Source: Acaryochloridaceae cyanobacterium RU_4_10 (lineage in GTDB: Bacteria > Cyanobacteriota > Cyanobacteriia > Thermosynechococcales > Thermosynechococcaceae). Taken from it: a stretch of DNA of 33,238 nt. Under the pieces are notes generated by a model that searched no databases, was not told the origin of the DNA, and was given only the letters and a program-made list of their open reading frames with translations. This document shows positions 24,323 through 33,143 of the stretch, in pieces. The stretch is from NCBI GenBank assembly GCA_012032135.1, contig JAAURS010000007.1, positions 1 through 33,238 of the forward strand. The letters run 5' to 3'. Position numbers and translations under genes: made by a program. Within the stretch, counting starts at the first letter, position 1. Every line of letters starts with the position of its first letter.

Positions 24323-25763
24323 TTTCTATTCACCGCTTGGCACAGCTCATGACCGATCGACCCCGCACCCGCCAGGAACTCTACGATCGCATTCGCGAAA
24401 GCTCCCGTGATGAAGTCATTCTAGAAGAGATGATTCGGCTTGGCTTCTGGCCCAATACCGATGGAGTTCCCAACGACCCCGCCACTGAAATTCGGCGAAT
24501 TGGCGAGATCCAGCGAGAATTACAAGAACTCCGCACCCAAAATACCCAACTCCATAACGAGGCTGCGCTTAAAAAACAAATGCTGAAAGAGCGCATGGCC
24601 GAAACTCGGCGTAAGCGAGCTGAGAATCAAGCAAAGCGCGAACAAGAACGGCTAGATCGTTCCGCTGCATGGGCCGCTCAAAAACAAACTGAAATTGTCT
24701 TCCTGGGCGAAGGGGTATCTGGCGGACTCAACCACCAAGAATCTAACTTAGAACGCCTTCAACAGAACAATTTGCCTATTTTGCACAACGCCGCAGATCT
24801 GGCGGCAGCGTTAGACATTACGGTCAATCAATTACGATTTTTAGCCTTCAACCGTCGCGCCTCTTACTATCTCTCACTACGTCCGCTTTAATATTGCTAA
24901 AAAAAACGGGTGGAGTGCGTTCGCATTTCAGCCCCCATGCCGCATCTCAAGAAAGTGCAGCAGTGGGTTCTGGATTCCATTCTTGAAAAAGTAGCCCTTC
25001 ACCAATCTGCCCACGGCTTTCGTCGCGGACGATCGATTGTCACCAATGCCAAGCCCCATGTGGGCGCAGAGATCGTAATCAATCTCGACTTTAAAGACTT
25101 TTTCCCTTCTATTTCCTACCCGCGAGTGAAAGGACTCTTCAGAGCTTTGGGCTATTCTGAAGCAGTCGCGACCCTTTTAGGACTTCTTTGTACAGAACCG
25201 GAAGTTGAAGAAGTCACTCTGGATGGCAAAACCTATTTTGTCGCGACCACCGAACGTCACTTACCCCAAGGCGCGCCCAGCAGTCCCGCTATCACCAATG
25301 TTCTGTGCCGCCGTCTCGACCGCCGGTTGAGTCAAATGGCCGCAGAACTAGGGTTTGCCTACACCCGATACGCGGATGACTTAACATTCTCAGGCTCTGT
25401 GGATGCCCATCGCAAGGTTTGCAATATCCTAAAACGAACCGAGCGCATTGTGGCCCATGAAGGGTTAACCATCCACCCCCAAAAACCAGAGTTTTGCGAA
25501 AATCTCAACAGCAGGAAGTGACGGGTGTGGTGGTCAATCAAAAACTAAATATCGATCGCAATACGCTCAAATGCTTCCGCGCCACGCTCCATCATATTGA
25601 GAAAGACGGTCTAGCAGGAAAACAATGGGGCCAAAGCCCAGATCTGCTGAAAGCGATCGAAGGGTTTGCAAATTTTGTGGTCATGGTCAATCCCGATAAA
25701 GGAAACCAGTATCTAGAGCAGGTTCAGCGGATCAAGAAGAAATATGGTCCTAGAAAACGGTAG
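24310..25763 (+). CDS. Retron-type reverse transcriptase (four frameshifts as assembled)
   Basis: Joined across frames this is an RT of about 483 residues. It has a helical N-terminal part (SSRDEVILEEMIRLGFWPNT, then a long Glu/Arg/Lys-rich coiled coil). Next come ASTISHYVRFNIAKKTGGVR and RISAPMPHLKKVQQWVL, then HGFRRGRSIVTNAKPHVGA, INLDFKDFFPSISY (first catalytic Asp), LPQGAPSSPAITN, and the catalytic RYADDLTFSG. The retron-type VTGVVVNQKLNIDR and a thumb ending KKKYGPRKR follow. The repairs are: drop one T at 24864-24865, one A in the A run 24899-24906, one T at 24920-24921, and add one A in the run near 25484-25489. Each gives the family consensus exactly. YADD, the VTG block and the upstream msr-msd structure favour a retron over a group II intron or DGR RT. 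No maturase or endonuclease domain is present. Confidence 0.85.
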
Positions 25764-25861
25764 GCGATCGGTTAATATCTTCCCGATCCATTCAGTTACT
25801 CAGCTTTTGGCTCAGACGATTTAATTGCTGAAATAATGACAAAAGCCCAGGTTCTCTTAAC

Positions 25862-25891
25862 AAAAGGCTCAGTTTATGGACTGAGCCTTTT
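25862..25891. terminator. Bidirectional intrinsic terminator
   Basis: AAAAGGCTCAG (25862-25872) and CTGAGCCTTTT (25881-25891) form a perfect 11-bp stem around the loop TTTATGGA, with A and T runs at the two ends so that it can act on both strands. It lies between the convergent RT gene and the minus-strand gene at 25928. It marks the right-hand end of the retron-like module. Confidence 0.9.
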
Positions 25892-25927
25892 ATCTGTTGA
25901 GGTTGGTAGATTTAGGACAACGATCGC

Positions 25928-26254
25928 TCAGTTCACCACTTTGAGTTGATTTTGAACGATCGTGACTTGGTCATCAGTCAACCCTGCAAAGTCCACCCAA
26001 TCAACGGTTTTTCTGAGACCCAAGATGAGTAAATCCCCATGCAAGGGTTCGCCGATGGGGCTGACGGCGACGACGGGCAAGCGCTTTTGGGGTGCTTTAG
26101 CATCACCCACGATCGCAATGCGGTGATCGCTGAAGCGACGATAGACGCATCTAACCTCAGTATCAGTGGAGGTTTGCAAGGGTTTGATCTTTGGCATTTC
26201 GTCGGTTTCAAGGACTTCAATGCCGTTTTGTTGGCTGACGCGGATATATTTCAT
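25928..26254 (-). CDS. Conserved hypothetical protein
   Basis: This 108-residue soluble protein begins MKYIRVSQQNGIEVLETDEM. It contains short strands (AIVGDAKAPQKRLPVVAVSP, GDLLILGL) and ends VDWVDFAGLTDDQVTIVQNQ before LKVVN. It is read toward the terminator at 25862-25891. I do not recognise a domain. Clean codon structure and a normal start make it a likely real gene, unrelated to the retron-like module on the other strand. Confidence 0.6.
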   Translation of the reverse strand: MKYIRVSQQNGIEVLETDEMPKIKPLQTSTDTEVRCVYRRFSDHRIAIVGDAKAPQKRLPVVAVSPIGEPLHGDLLILGLRKTVDWVDFAGLTDDQVTIVQNQLKVVN

Positions 26255-26370
26255 AGTTGCGCGTGCTCATCTTTAGATCTGCTTCTCTTATTAAGACCAC
26301 TTTAAGGATGAAATTGTTCATTTCACCTCAATCTTTAGATGGATGCTAGACGTCGACTAGCCTACACGGA

Positions 26371-28100
26371 CTAATTTCCCAAGGCAACGCCTTCCCCTCG
26401 CGGATCGGCAGCTCCTTCTAGGGTATTGTCTGGTTTGACTAAGATCGAATTTGCGTTGCCCCAATGCGATCGCAGATCGACCTCATGCCCTCGTTTTCTC
26501 AACGCATCCAAGGTTGATGCATCTAAGCCATTTTCCTCAACCCGAAGCTTGTCTGGAAGCCATTGATGGTGAATCCGCGATGCTGCAACCGCCTGCCCCG
26601 CATCCATTTTGTACGCCAAAGTATTCAATAAAATCTGAAACACCGTCGTAATAATGGTGCTGCCGCCGGGACTCCCCACTGCCAGCTTCAGCTTGTTGCC
26701 TTCCGTCACAATTGTCGGTGTCATACTGGAAAGTGGGATTTTGCCCGGTGCGATCGCATTGGCCTTTTGGCCCACAAGTCCAAAGGCATTGGGAACGTTA
26801 GGGGCAACAGAAAAATCATCCATTTCATTGTTGAGAATAATACCCGTCCCTTTTGCCACCACCCCAGCTCCAAAGTTTAGATTCACCGTAAAGGTTAAAC
26901 TCACAGCATTCCGGTTTTTATCTACGACTGTTAAATGACTGGTTTCCATGGATTCGGATTTGCGTGAAAATCGCTGGATCTGTTCGGGAGAAGCCGCCTT
27001 GACTTCTGTGGCAGGTCGCGCGCGGGTCATAGAAATTTCAGCCCGACGCAGAGCTAAATAGACTGGGTCGATCAGCGCAGCCACAGGCACTGATGTAAAT
27101 CCCGGATCGCCCAAGTAGATTGCTCGATCGGCGTAGGCAATTTTCATCGCCTCTGCCATAAAGTGAATCGAGTCTGGGCTATGCCAGGGCTTTGCGTCTA
27201 AATTTGCGCCATTCCATAAATTCAAAAGCTGAATCAAATGCACGCCACCAGAGGATGGAGGTGGCATAGAACAAACTTTCATGGTTTTGAATGCGCCACA
27301 GACAGGCGATCGCCAAGTCGGTTTATAAGCTTTCAAGTCAGCTAAGGTCACTAAGCCGCCGTTGCGCTGCATATCCTGAGCGATCGCAGTAGCAATTTCT
27401 CCGGTGTAGAATCGCTTGGGGTCTTGGGCGATCGCTTTTAAGGTCGTCCCAAATCCTTTTGAATCAGTCGTTGTCCAATTTTTAAGGGTTGTCCGTTGGG
27501 CGCAAAAATGGTTTGGGCCGATGGATTAGTTTTAAGCATCTCAATGCGCATTTGCGTCGCTTGGGCGAGGCGAGAACTCACGACAAACCCTTGTTCCGCC
27601 AAACCAATGGCAGGTCGTACCACCGTTGCCCACGGGAGACGGCCATAGCGTTGCTGGACCTCTGCTAATCCTGCGATCGTTCCGGGAACTCCCACGGCTA
27701 AGTATCCATCGGTGCTGGCTTTAGGGCGAACTTTCCCTCGATTGTCCAAGTACATCGTGGAAGTTGCCTTGAGGGGTGCTTTTTCTCGGAAATCCAGAGC
27801 TTTGATTGTACCTGTTTCGGCTTGTCGGAATAGCAAAAAGCCGCCGCCGCCAATCCCTGTAGAAAAGGGTTCTACCACGGAAATGGCTAAGGCTGTTGCT
27901 GCGGCTGCATCTACTGCGTTACCACCCTGCTTCAGAATTGCCAAACCCGACTGAGTTGCTAAGGGATGAGCCGAAGTAACCATGCTATGAAGGCTTCGGG
28001 TGGGCTGTATTGTCTTGCTCCAAGCAGCTTGCGGATTCCAACCGCTTAGACAGTAGATGCCAATGAATACGAAGGGTCTGCGGGACAGTTTAATGGTCAT
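26371..28100 (-). CDS. ggt: Gamma-glutamyltransferase (frameshifted as assembled)
   Basis: This periplasmic N-terminal-nucleophile hydrolase cleaves or transfers the gamma-glutamyl group of glutathione. The first frame, from 28100, has a signal-like N terminus (RRPFVFIGIYCLSGW), then HPLATQSGLAILKQGGNAVD, AAAATALAISVVEPFSTGIG and GGGFLL. The second has the small-subunit start ETSHLTVVDKNRNAVSLTFT, whose Thr after the Glu is the autocleavage and catalytic residue, then LNNEMDDF, PLSSMTPTIV and AVGSPGGSTIITTVFQ. One extra base in the three-base run at 27448-27450 (CCC on the + strand) joins them as DLGTTLKAIAQDPKRFYTGE. The joined length is about 576 residues, normal for the family. All catalytic parts are present once joined. 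Confidence 0.9.
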
Positions 28101-28122
28101 ACCCGAATCTCTACTTTTAGGG

Positions 28123-28316
28123 CTAATCCTCTAATAACGATGTAGAGCCACTTTTGGATGCGATGTGCTTTTCTGTAAGCACTCTCGGGTTTTCAATGGG
28201 AATCTCTGGGGGAGGCTCTATTGGATTTTCCTGGTTTGGCTGATTTGGCGCAGTGATGGCGATCGCAGGTGTAAAAGGGGCGATCGCATCTGGAACATCC
28301 CATCCCCAGCAAGATC
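28123..28316 (-). other. Orphan proline-rich open frame, possible gene remnant
   Basis: Between ggt and the GrpB-family gene the minus strand has an open frame without a start codon. It reads DVPDAIAPFTPAIAITAPNQ, then PIEPPPEIPIENPRV, and stops at 28123-28125. The Pro/Glu-rich composition resembles a linker or tail of a lost gene. Two HIP1 sites contribute the 'AIA' parts, so it may be chance. No start or partner domain is found. Confidence 0.2.
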
Positions 28317-28353
28317 GCCCTAGTCAAATTGTTTTGGCTTTGGGTTCCTAACG

Positions 28354-28894
28354 TCAACCCAAGCTACGATTACTACGATTACTGCAAACTTTTGCCTTCA
28401 AAATAACAGACTGCACATATTCGGTTTTTCCTGTGGTGTAGGCTTCGCGGTCTGCTTGAAACTGTTGAGCTAGATTGCGCTTTAGTTGGGCGTAGCGTTC
28501 TGCTTCTTCGGGATACTGACGCAGATAATCTCGAAACAACAGGCGCTCCCACTGTTCATTATGAGGTTCAACAATATGAACGTGGTGCGTGCGTGGACCA
28601 TTGGGCGGTAAACCCTTTACAAAGAACATCCGTGCTGGATCGGGGTTATCGCCAGCAATACTGATAGCTCAGCGCCTCAAGACACGGAATCACAATGGAG
28701 GAGGATTTAGAAAGCGATGGTACGCCCACTAGTATGTCGATAATGGGTTTTGCTGCCAGTCCTGGTACTGCCGTACTGCCAAAATGCTCAATAGCAAGGA
28801 TGAGATTTCCCAGAACTTCATGAATCCGTGCGGCTTCAATTTCAAACAAATGGGGCCAATTTGGGTCATAGTCAGCAATAAAAATATCATCCAT
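28354..28894 (-). CDS. GrpB-family protein (frameshifted as assembled)
   Basis: The GrpB/UPF0157 family has a nucleotidyltransferase-like fold. The first frame, from 28894, reads FIADYDPNWPHLFEIEAARI, then AIEHFGSTAVPGLAAKPIID, with the GST...KPIIDI motif of the fold. The second reads MFFVKGLPPNGPRTHHVHIV, then LLFRDYLRQYPEEAERYAQL, the usual C-terminal half. Removing one A at 28657-28658 (a T on the coding strand) joins them as YQYAGDNPDPARMFF, giving about 179 residues, normal for the family. Members occur alone or fused to dephospho-CoA kinase. Their reaction is not well established. Confidence 0.85.
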
Positions 28895-28936
28895 GATGAC
28901 AGGAATAATGCATACAATCGCCGTATAAAGTGCAAC

Positions 28937-29776
28937 CTACGAATGCGATCGCAACCAATCGCTAAGATCCGAGGGTTGCGAAAAATCCAGTAAAGCCTCA
29001 CCCAATTCCTCAATCTGAGTCAGAGAGAGACTTCGGATTTGAGCCTCAGTTTGAGGGGCGATCGTGCCAATGCGGCGGGTGAGGAGTCGTAACGCAAAAT
29101 TCAATTCCCCCTTAGCCTCGCCTCTAGCTTCACCTCTAGCCTCAGCCTCAGCCTCAATTTCTTGATAAATTACAGATTCCCGCATAATATCGCTCCGCAG
29201 TACCCGATGAATCAAATCCTTCTTTAATAATAACCCAGCCAGAATTGCACTCGCCGCTGCGACATTACTCTGAGAGCGCTTGTCTTCAATTTCCTCAACC
29301 TTACGAGCAACTTCTCGTAAAACTTGTTCGCGCTCTGTGGTCTGACTCAACACAGCAAAAGGCAACAATCCAGGAGATGACAAAAACAGCTCTGTCGGTT
29401 GCTCCCAAAGACGTACCACTTCAAATTCATGGCGCAGACCGGGCAACTCAAAATGAGTTTGATAAACCCTTTCCGACTGAGTGGGTCTTAAATACACTAC
29501 AATTTGCCGCATCTGCTTGTTGGGATAACGACGAAACCCGCGCAGTCTATAATCTGTCACCCTGAAACCAATCTCTGGGTCTGGGTCTGTCTGAAACTCG
29601 ACATGAAGTAGTAAGTCTTCTGACTCCATAAAAATAACAGCATCAGCGCGAATCGGTTCTACAAAAAGTTCTGAAGGTTCCAATTTCGTTAACTGAATTG
29701 GGGTTCCCAACAACCAAGTTGCAATATCGGCACTGAAGTTTTCGGCAAGGAATTTACAGGTGTTATCAAAAGACAT
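28937..29776 (-). CDS. Rpn-family (PDDEXK_2) nuclease with DUF4351
   Basis: Read from ATG 29776 the protein has 279 residues. The N-terminal part is the PD-(D/E)xK-type fold of Rpn/YhgA-like proteins: DNTCKFLAENFSADIATWLL, then IRADAVIF (D45) and LLLHVEFQTD with the E60-x-Q62 pair. Next come YRLRGFRRYPNKQMRQIVVY and a helical middle. The C terminus is a DUF4351 domain (LRLLTRRIGTIAPQTEAQIR, then SLTQIEELGEALLDF). A low-complexity EAEARGEARGEAKGE segment links the two. Characterised E. coli Rpn proteins are recombination-promoting DNA endonucleases. The family is present in many copies in cyanobacteria. A start at 29848 would add 24 non-family residues. Confidence 0.85.
   Translation of the reverse strand: MSFDNTCKFLAENFSADIATWLLGTPIQLTKLEPSELFVEPIRADAVIFMESEDLLLHVEFQTDPDPEIGFRVTDYRLRGFRRYPNKQMRQIVVYLRPTQSERVYQTHFELPGLRHEFEVVRLWEQPTELFLSSPGLLPFAVLSQTTEREQVLREVARKVEEIEDKRSQSNVAAASAILAGLLLKKDLIHRVLRSDIMRESVIYQEIEAEAEARGEARGEAKGELNFALRLLTRRIGTIAPQTEAQIRSLSLTQIEELGEALLDFSQPSDLSDWLRSHS
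29121..29156 (-). repeat. Short tandem repeat in the Rpn-family gene
   Basis: Two 12-base units (29121-29132 and 29133-29144, CCTCTAGC(T/C)TCA) run into three tandem GCCTCA units (29139-29156). On the coding strand they specify the Glu/Ala/Arg/Gly linker before DUF4351. Unit lengths are multiples of three, so copy change would keep the frame and alter only linker length. Confidence 0.75.
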
Positions 29777-29844
29777 GAGTAAACCAGAAGGCAGTCTAGG
29801 AGGATAGTGTACCGCGAAATTTATTTTCCCGACGAACAAGATTT

Positions 29845-30576
29845 TCACTCGGAATACTGCGATCGCCCCTTAGGCAAAAGCCCATACAACTCCTCCTGCA
29901 CCCGCTTCCCAATCAGCAAAGACTGCTGCAAAATCATCGCGTACTCATCTGCTTGCGCCTGCATTTCTGAAGCCTTCAGCAAAGCTAGACTTTGGTCCAA
30001 GTGCGCGAACCCATCTTGTAACTGAGCAAAAAAACTGCCCTGCTCCCGCATAATACGCTCAGTTTTCAGTCCAGTTACCAAACAATCCCGCGTGATTTGC
30101 AAGGTTTCAAATCGCTCTGGACTTTCCAAGATGGGGCCGCGTACCGTTGCCAGTCGATCCAACACCACTACCGCTTGCAATACCTTGTGGTATCGATCGA
30201 TCTCATCCAGCAAATGCATGAAAGTTTGGAGCGATCGCCCCTTTCTAATCCGATAGCTATGCCAAACCACCATCCCTACCAAAGTTGAGACCCCCATACT
30301 GACCAGCATCACCCGAGTTTCTCCCAAAGTTGGTAAGACGCGTGCTACCCCCAACCCCACGGGCAAGGTAAATACAAACAACATTGCTGCCGTTAGACCT
30401 TCAAACAACAGCCACCCAAACCATTCCATCGGATACTGAAGTTGGGAGAATCGATACACGCCGCCTAACATTCCACCCACCCAGCGATCGCTCACCTCCA
30501 GCCCGCTAATCTGCTCGATCTCGCGGACTGAAAGGTGATAAGACCTTGCAGGTCTAGTGCCATCTTTAACCCGCAC
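29845..30576 (-). CDS. Conserved membrane protein of unknown function
   Basis: This 243-residue protein starts at GTG 30576. Two predicted membrane spans lie at about 53-80 and 88-108. A long soluble helical C-terminal part follows (FMHLLDEIDRYHKVLQAVVV, then LDQSLALLKASEMQAQADEY). The start overlaps the end of the upstream minus-strand gene by 11 bases, so the two are translationally coupled and probably work together. I do not recognise the family by function. The pattern suggests a membrane-anchored scaffold. Confidence 0.65.
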   Translation of the reverse strand: MRVKDGTRPARSYHLSVREIEQISGLEVSDRWVGGMLGGVYRFSQLQYPMEWFGWLLFEGLTAAMLFVFTLPVGLGVARVLPTLGETRVMLVSMGVSTLVGMVVWHSYRIRKGRSLQTFMHLLDEIDRYHKVLQAVVVLDRLATVRGPILESPERFETLQITRDCLVTGLKTERIMREQGSFFAQLQDGFAHLDQSLALLKASEMQAQADEYAMILQQSLLIGKRVQEELYGLLPKGRSQYSE

Positions 30577-31255
30577 CCATCATGATGTTAGCGATCGCAT
30601 TCCAAACCCCAGTCAGAAAGTTACCAGAGTGGGGGCGGAACACCTGAAATTTTTCTGCGTATGCCCCAAAGAAAGGTCGCAGTGTCCATCCCAGTTGGCT
30701 TCCCACAAATCCGTACAGTATCAACCAAAGCCGCAAAATCTTAGTGCGTATTTTTACATTGCTATCCGTTTCTTCCGTATCTGGACGCATTGCCTGGTGC
30801 AGAAAAGAGACTCCAAATACCCCTGTCAACGCAAATATTGCCACATTCAGCAGCAAAAAGAAGGAGTAATCTCGGCCTGTAATCGTAATCAGGAAGAAGA
30901 GCGTTACTGGAGCAAACCCACACAGTAGCAATGCAATCACCGCAGCCGTGCTCAAAATATAAGTAAAGTGCTGGGCAATACTTTTCGTGGAGCCAAACAG
31001 TACATTGAAGATATAGAGTGCAGGCAAACAAACTATCAACGTCAACAGGTAAAGAGCTGGTAGCTTCACCGCAGAAGCGATCGCTTGCAAGGGACTGCTA
31101 AATGCGCCAATAATGGCTCCATAAAAGGCAAAACAAGCAAAACTACAGATTAGAAGTGCTGAAATTTTGGTTTTTAGTTGAACCTGGTTATGAATTTCGT
31201 CTAAAAAAGTCTTACGGTCTTTGAGTAACTCTAAAAAAACACCCAGATAACTCAT
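30566..31255 (-). CDS. Polytopic membrane protein, Yip1-like arrangement
   Basis: This 229-residue protein has about four to five membrane spans (roughly 32-52, 64-86, 97-124, 129-152, 173-190). It begins with a cytoplasmic helix (GVFLELLKDRKTFLDEIHNQ) and has the conserved-looking SSPLQAIASAVKLPALYLLT. That last stretch and its position before span two resemble Yip1-type or related cyanobacterial membrane families, but I cannot name a function. It is coupled to the gene downstream (overlap 30566-30576). The 207-base gap upstream to the divergent symporter gene should hold its promoter. Confidence 0.65.
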   Translation of the reverse strand: MSYLGVFLELLKDRKTFLDEIHNQVQLKTKISALLICSFACFAFYGAIIGAFSSPLQAIASAVKLPALYLLTLIVCLPALYIFNVLFGSTKSIAQHFTYILSTAAVIALLLCGFAPVTLFFLITITGRDYSFFLLLNVAIFALTGVFGVSFLHQAMRPDTEETDSNVKIRTKILRLWLILYGFVGSQLGWTLRPFFGAYAEKFQVFRPHSGNFLTGVWNAIANIMMGAG

Positions 31256-31462
31256 ATATGTAGGCGCAATCGCGCAATGGAAACCATCCCAACCAATCTA
31301 GCCGATTGCCATCCCAATGTCAGTCGGTCAACATCGGCAAACACAATATTAAGACAGTCGGAAAACGTCGGAACTGGTTATTGGGTGAAAACAAGCTCAA
31401 GTGTAGATAAGCGATGTCACAATTGAAGAGGCTCAATTCCTGTTGCGATCGCACCCTTACCC

Positions 31463-32689
31463 ATGCAACTCTTATCCGTCATTATCTTATTGGCCCTTGG
31501 ACTTGGAGTCGCCTTTGGTGCAATCTTGCACGAAGCCTTTCCAGTCTGGGTTGCCCCCTGTAACGCTTATGTCTTAGCCCCCCTCGGGCAAGCCTTCCTG
31601 CGATTGCTCCAATTTGTGGTTGTGCCAATCGTTTTTTCATCCTTAGTGATGGGCCTGACTCGAATTCAAGGTGCCGCACAAGTCGGACGCTACACCGTCA
31701 AATTATTGTTGAGTTACTTGTTAACCAGTATCATCGCCGTTAGTATTGGTTTAACTGTAGCTATCTTTATGCATCTGGGTGTAGGCGTTGCCGGATTCGG
31801 CCTAGAGCCGATCGCAGAAATAGCTGAGGCTCCAAACTTAATCAACTGGCTGATTAATCTCATTCCCACTAACCCTTTGGCCGCACTCAGTAACGGAAAC
31901 TTACTGCAAACGATCTTCTCAGGCGCACTAATTGGAATCGGCATTCAACAAGCAGGCGATCGCGCTAAGCCGTTTGTGGAATTTGTAGAAAGTATCTACG
32001 CTATCAGTGAAAAGATTTTGTTTGTGATTCTCTATTTGGCACCTGTGGGTGTTTTTGCCTTGATGGCTTCTGTCATTGCAGAACAAGGCGTCTCTATCCT
32101 ATCCCGATTGCTGACTTACATGATTGGTGTGGTAGTTGCTATTCTTTTAATGATGGTAGTTTATGGCGTCATTCTGACGCTAGCCAACGCCCAACCTAAA
32201 TTATTTTTCCAAAGTTTTTTCCCAAGCTTATCCCTGGCCTTTGGTACGGCTAGCTCCAATGCTGCGCTTCCAGTCGCACTCCAAAATGCTGAGAGCTATG
32301 GGATTTCCCCTATTATCTCAAGTTTCGCAATTCCCTTGGGTACTGCCCTCAAGCGCGATGGCATGGCACTGGGTCAAGCCGTCAACGCGATCTTTATTGC
32401 TCAGTTGTACGATATTCCCCTGACATCTAACCTTTTAAGCGCGATCGCACTCAGTACGCTCTTGGTCTCGTTTAGTACGGCGGGGGTGCCAGGGGCAGGA
32501 ATTGTGATGATGGCAACGGTATTTACCGCAGCAGGATTGCCCGTTGAGGGCGTTGCTATACTAGCGGGGGTAGATCGGTTGATGGATGGTTTTCATACTA
32601 TCTTGAATGTGACGGGGAACGTTGCTAACGCAGCACTTTTAAACTGCTGGGAACAGGAACCTGAGAGCGAGCAGCGATCTCAGGAATGA
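31463..32689 (+). CDS. Dicarboxylate/amino acid:cation symporter (DAACS family)
   Basis: This 408-residue inner-membrane transporter belongs to the glutamate/aspartate/dicarboxylate:Na+ or H+ symporter family. It has many hydrophobic spans and two re-entrant hairpins. The signature AFGTASSNAALP (259-270) is the serine-rich HP1 tip, SFSTAGVPGAGIV (336-348) is HP2, and DRLMDGFHTILNVTGN (371-386) is TM8 with the substrate-binding Asp and the cation-binding Asn. The early LRLLQFVVVPIVFSSLVMGL is also typical. Substrate choice between glutamate/aspartate and C4-dicarboxylates is not certain: the usual DMxRTxxNVxGD motif here reads DGFHTILNVTGN, which favours neither. The gene is a single unit reading away from the membrane-protein pair. 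Confidence 0.92.
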   Translation: MQLLSVIILLALGLGVAFGAILHEAFPVWVAPCNAYVLAPLGQAFLRLLQFVVVPIVFSSLVMGLTRIQGAAQVGRYTVKLLLSYLLTSIIAVSIGLTVAIFMHLGVGVAGFGLEPIAEIAEAPNLINWLINLIPTNPLAALSNGNLLQTIFSGALIGIGIQQAGDRAKPFVEFVESIYAISEKILFVILYLAPVGVFALMASVIAEQGVSILSRLLTYMIGVVVAILLMMVVYGVILTLANAQPKLFFQSFFPSLSLAFGTASSNAALPVALQNAESYGISPIISSFAIPLGTALKRDGMALGQAVNAIFIAQLYDIPLTSNLLSAIALSTLLVSFSTAGVPGAGIVMMATVFTAAGLPVEGVAILAGVDRLMDGFHTILNVTGNVANAALLNCWEQEPESEQRSQE

Positions 32690-32690
32690 T

Positions 32691-32819
32691 GTGATATGGA
32701 GTTTTTGTTCCAATCCTTGGCAACGCATGGAAGATGGACTGATGCAGGGTGGCTCCATTACAGCCTGTTTTCGCGACCCCGACGGCAATCTCATCGAACT
32801 CGAGCAAATGTTGAGCTGA
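32691..32819 (+). pseudogene. C-terminal remnant of a glyoxalase/VOC-family protein
   Basis: Directly after the symporter stop, a short frame reads MEDGLMQGGSITACFRDPDG, then NLIELEQMLS and a stop at 32817-32819. F.DPDGN.IEL is the C-terminal strand of glyoxalase/bleomycin-resistance (VOC) proteins and contains the metal-ligand Glu. The N-terminal parts are missing, and upstream sequence is the symporter. It is therefore a scar of a lost gene, 42 codons at most (from GTG 32691; the ATG 32727 gives 30). Confidence 0.6.
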
Positions 32820-32888
32820 GTGATTTGCTTTTGCTAAAAATTAACTTAGCTTAAGAAAATATTAACCCACTCGTGAGAATGTCATGGA

Positions 32889-33143
32889 CTACTTCTCTTC
32901 TTTGTCAATTTTTCGGTCAAGGCTTTCAATGGCTGCAACTGCTAGAGCGGCCACCTTTATCAATCGTTCTCTTGCGCCCAGTAAATTAGTGCTTTCGCAT
33001 TCCTCCACGCGATTGATCTGTGCGTCAATGAAGTCGATCCAATCTTCAAGACTATGCTCGTCATCATGTAGCGCACCATCCCATTCTGTATCTTGTTTCT
33101 CACACTCTTGCTCAATTTTTGTAAATATTTCCACTCGGTTCAT
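32889..33143 (-). CDS. Small conserved hypothetical protein
   Basis: This 84-residue acidic, helical protein reads MNRVEIFTKIEQECEKQDTE, then SLEDWIDFIDAQINRVEECE, and finally RERLIKVAALAVAAIESLDR. The pattern of an N-terminal E..RQ-like helix, a central W..FI...I, and a C-terminal R..LIKVAALA.AA.ES.DRK resembles small proteins often seen in phages and mobile regions, but I cannot give a function. A ribosome-binding purine stretch lies just upstream on the minus strand. The following 95 bases to the window edge hold nothing I can support. Confidence 0.55.
   Translation of the reverse strand: MNRVEIFTKIEQECEKQDTEWDGALHDDEHSLEDWIDFIDAQINRVEECESTNLLGARERLIKVAALAVAAIESLDRKIDKEEK

Noticed and set aside
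24310-25763. Group II intron or DGR reverse transcriptase
   Set aside because: No maturase or HNH domain, no intron RNA ends, and no template/variable repeat pair were seen; the YADD, VTG and N-terminal pattern is retron-like.
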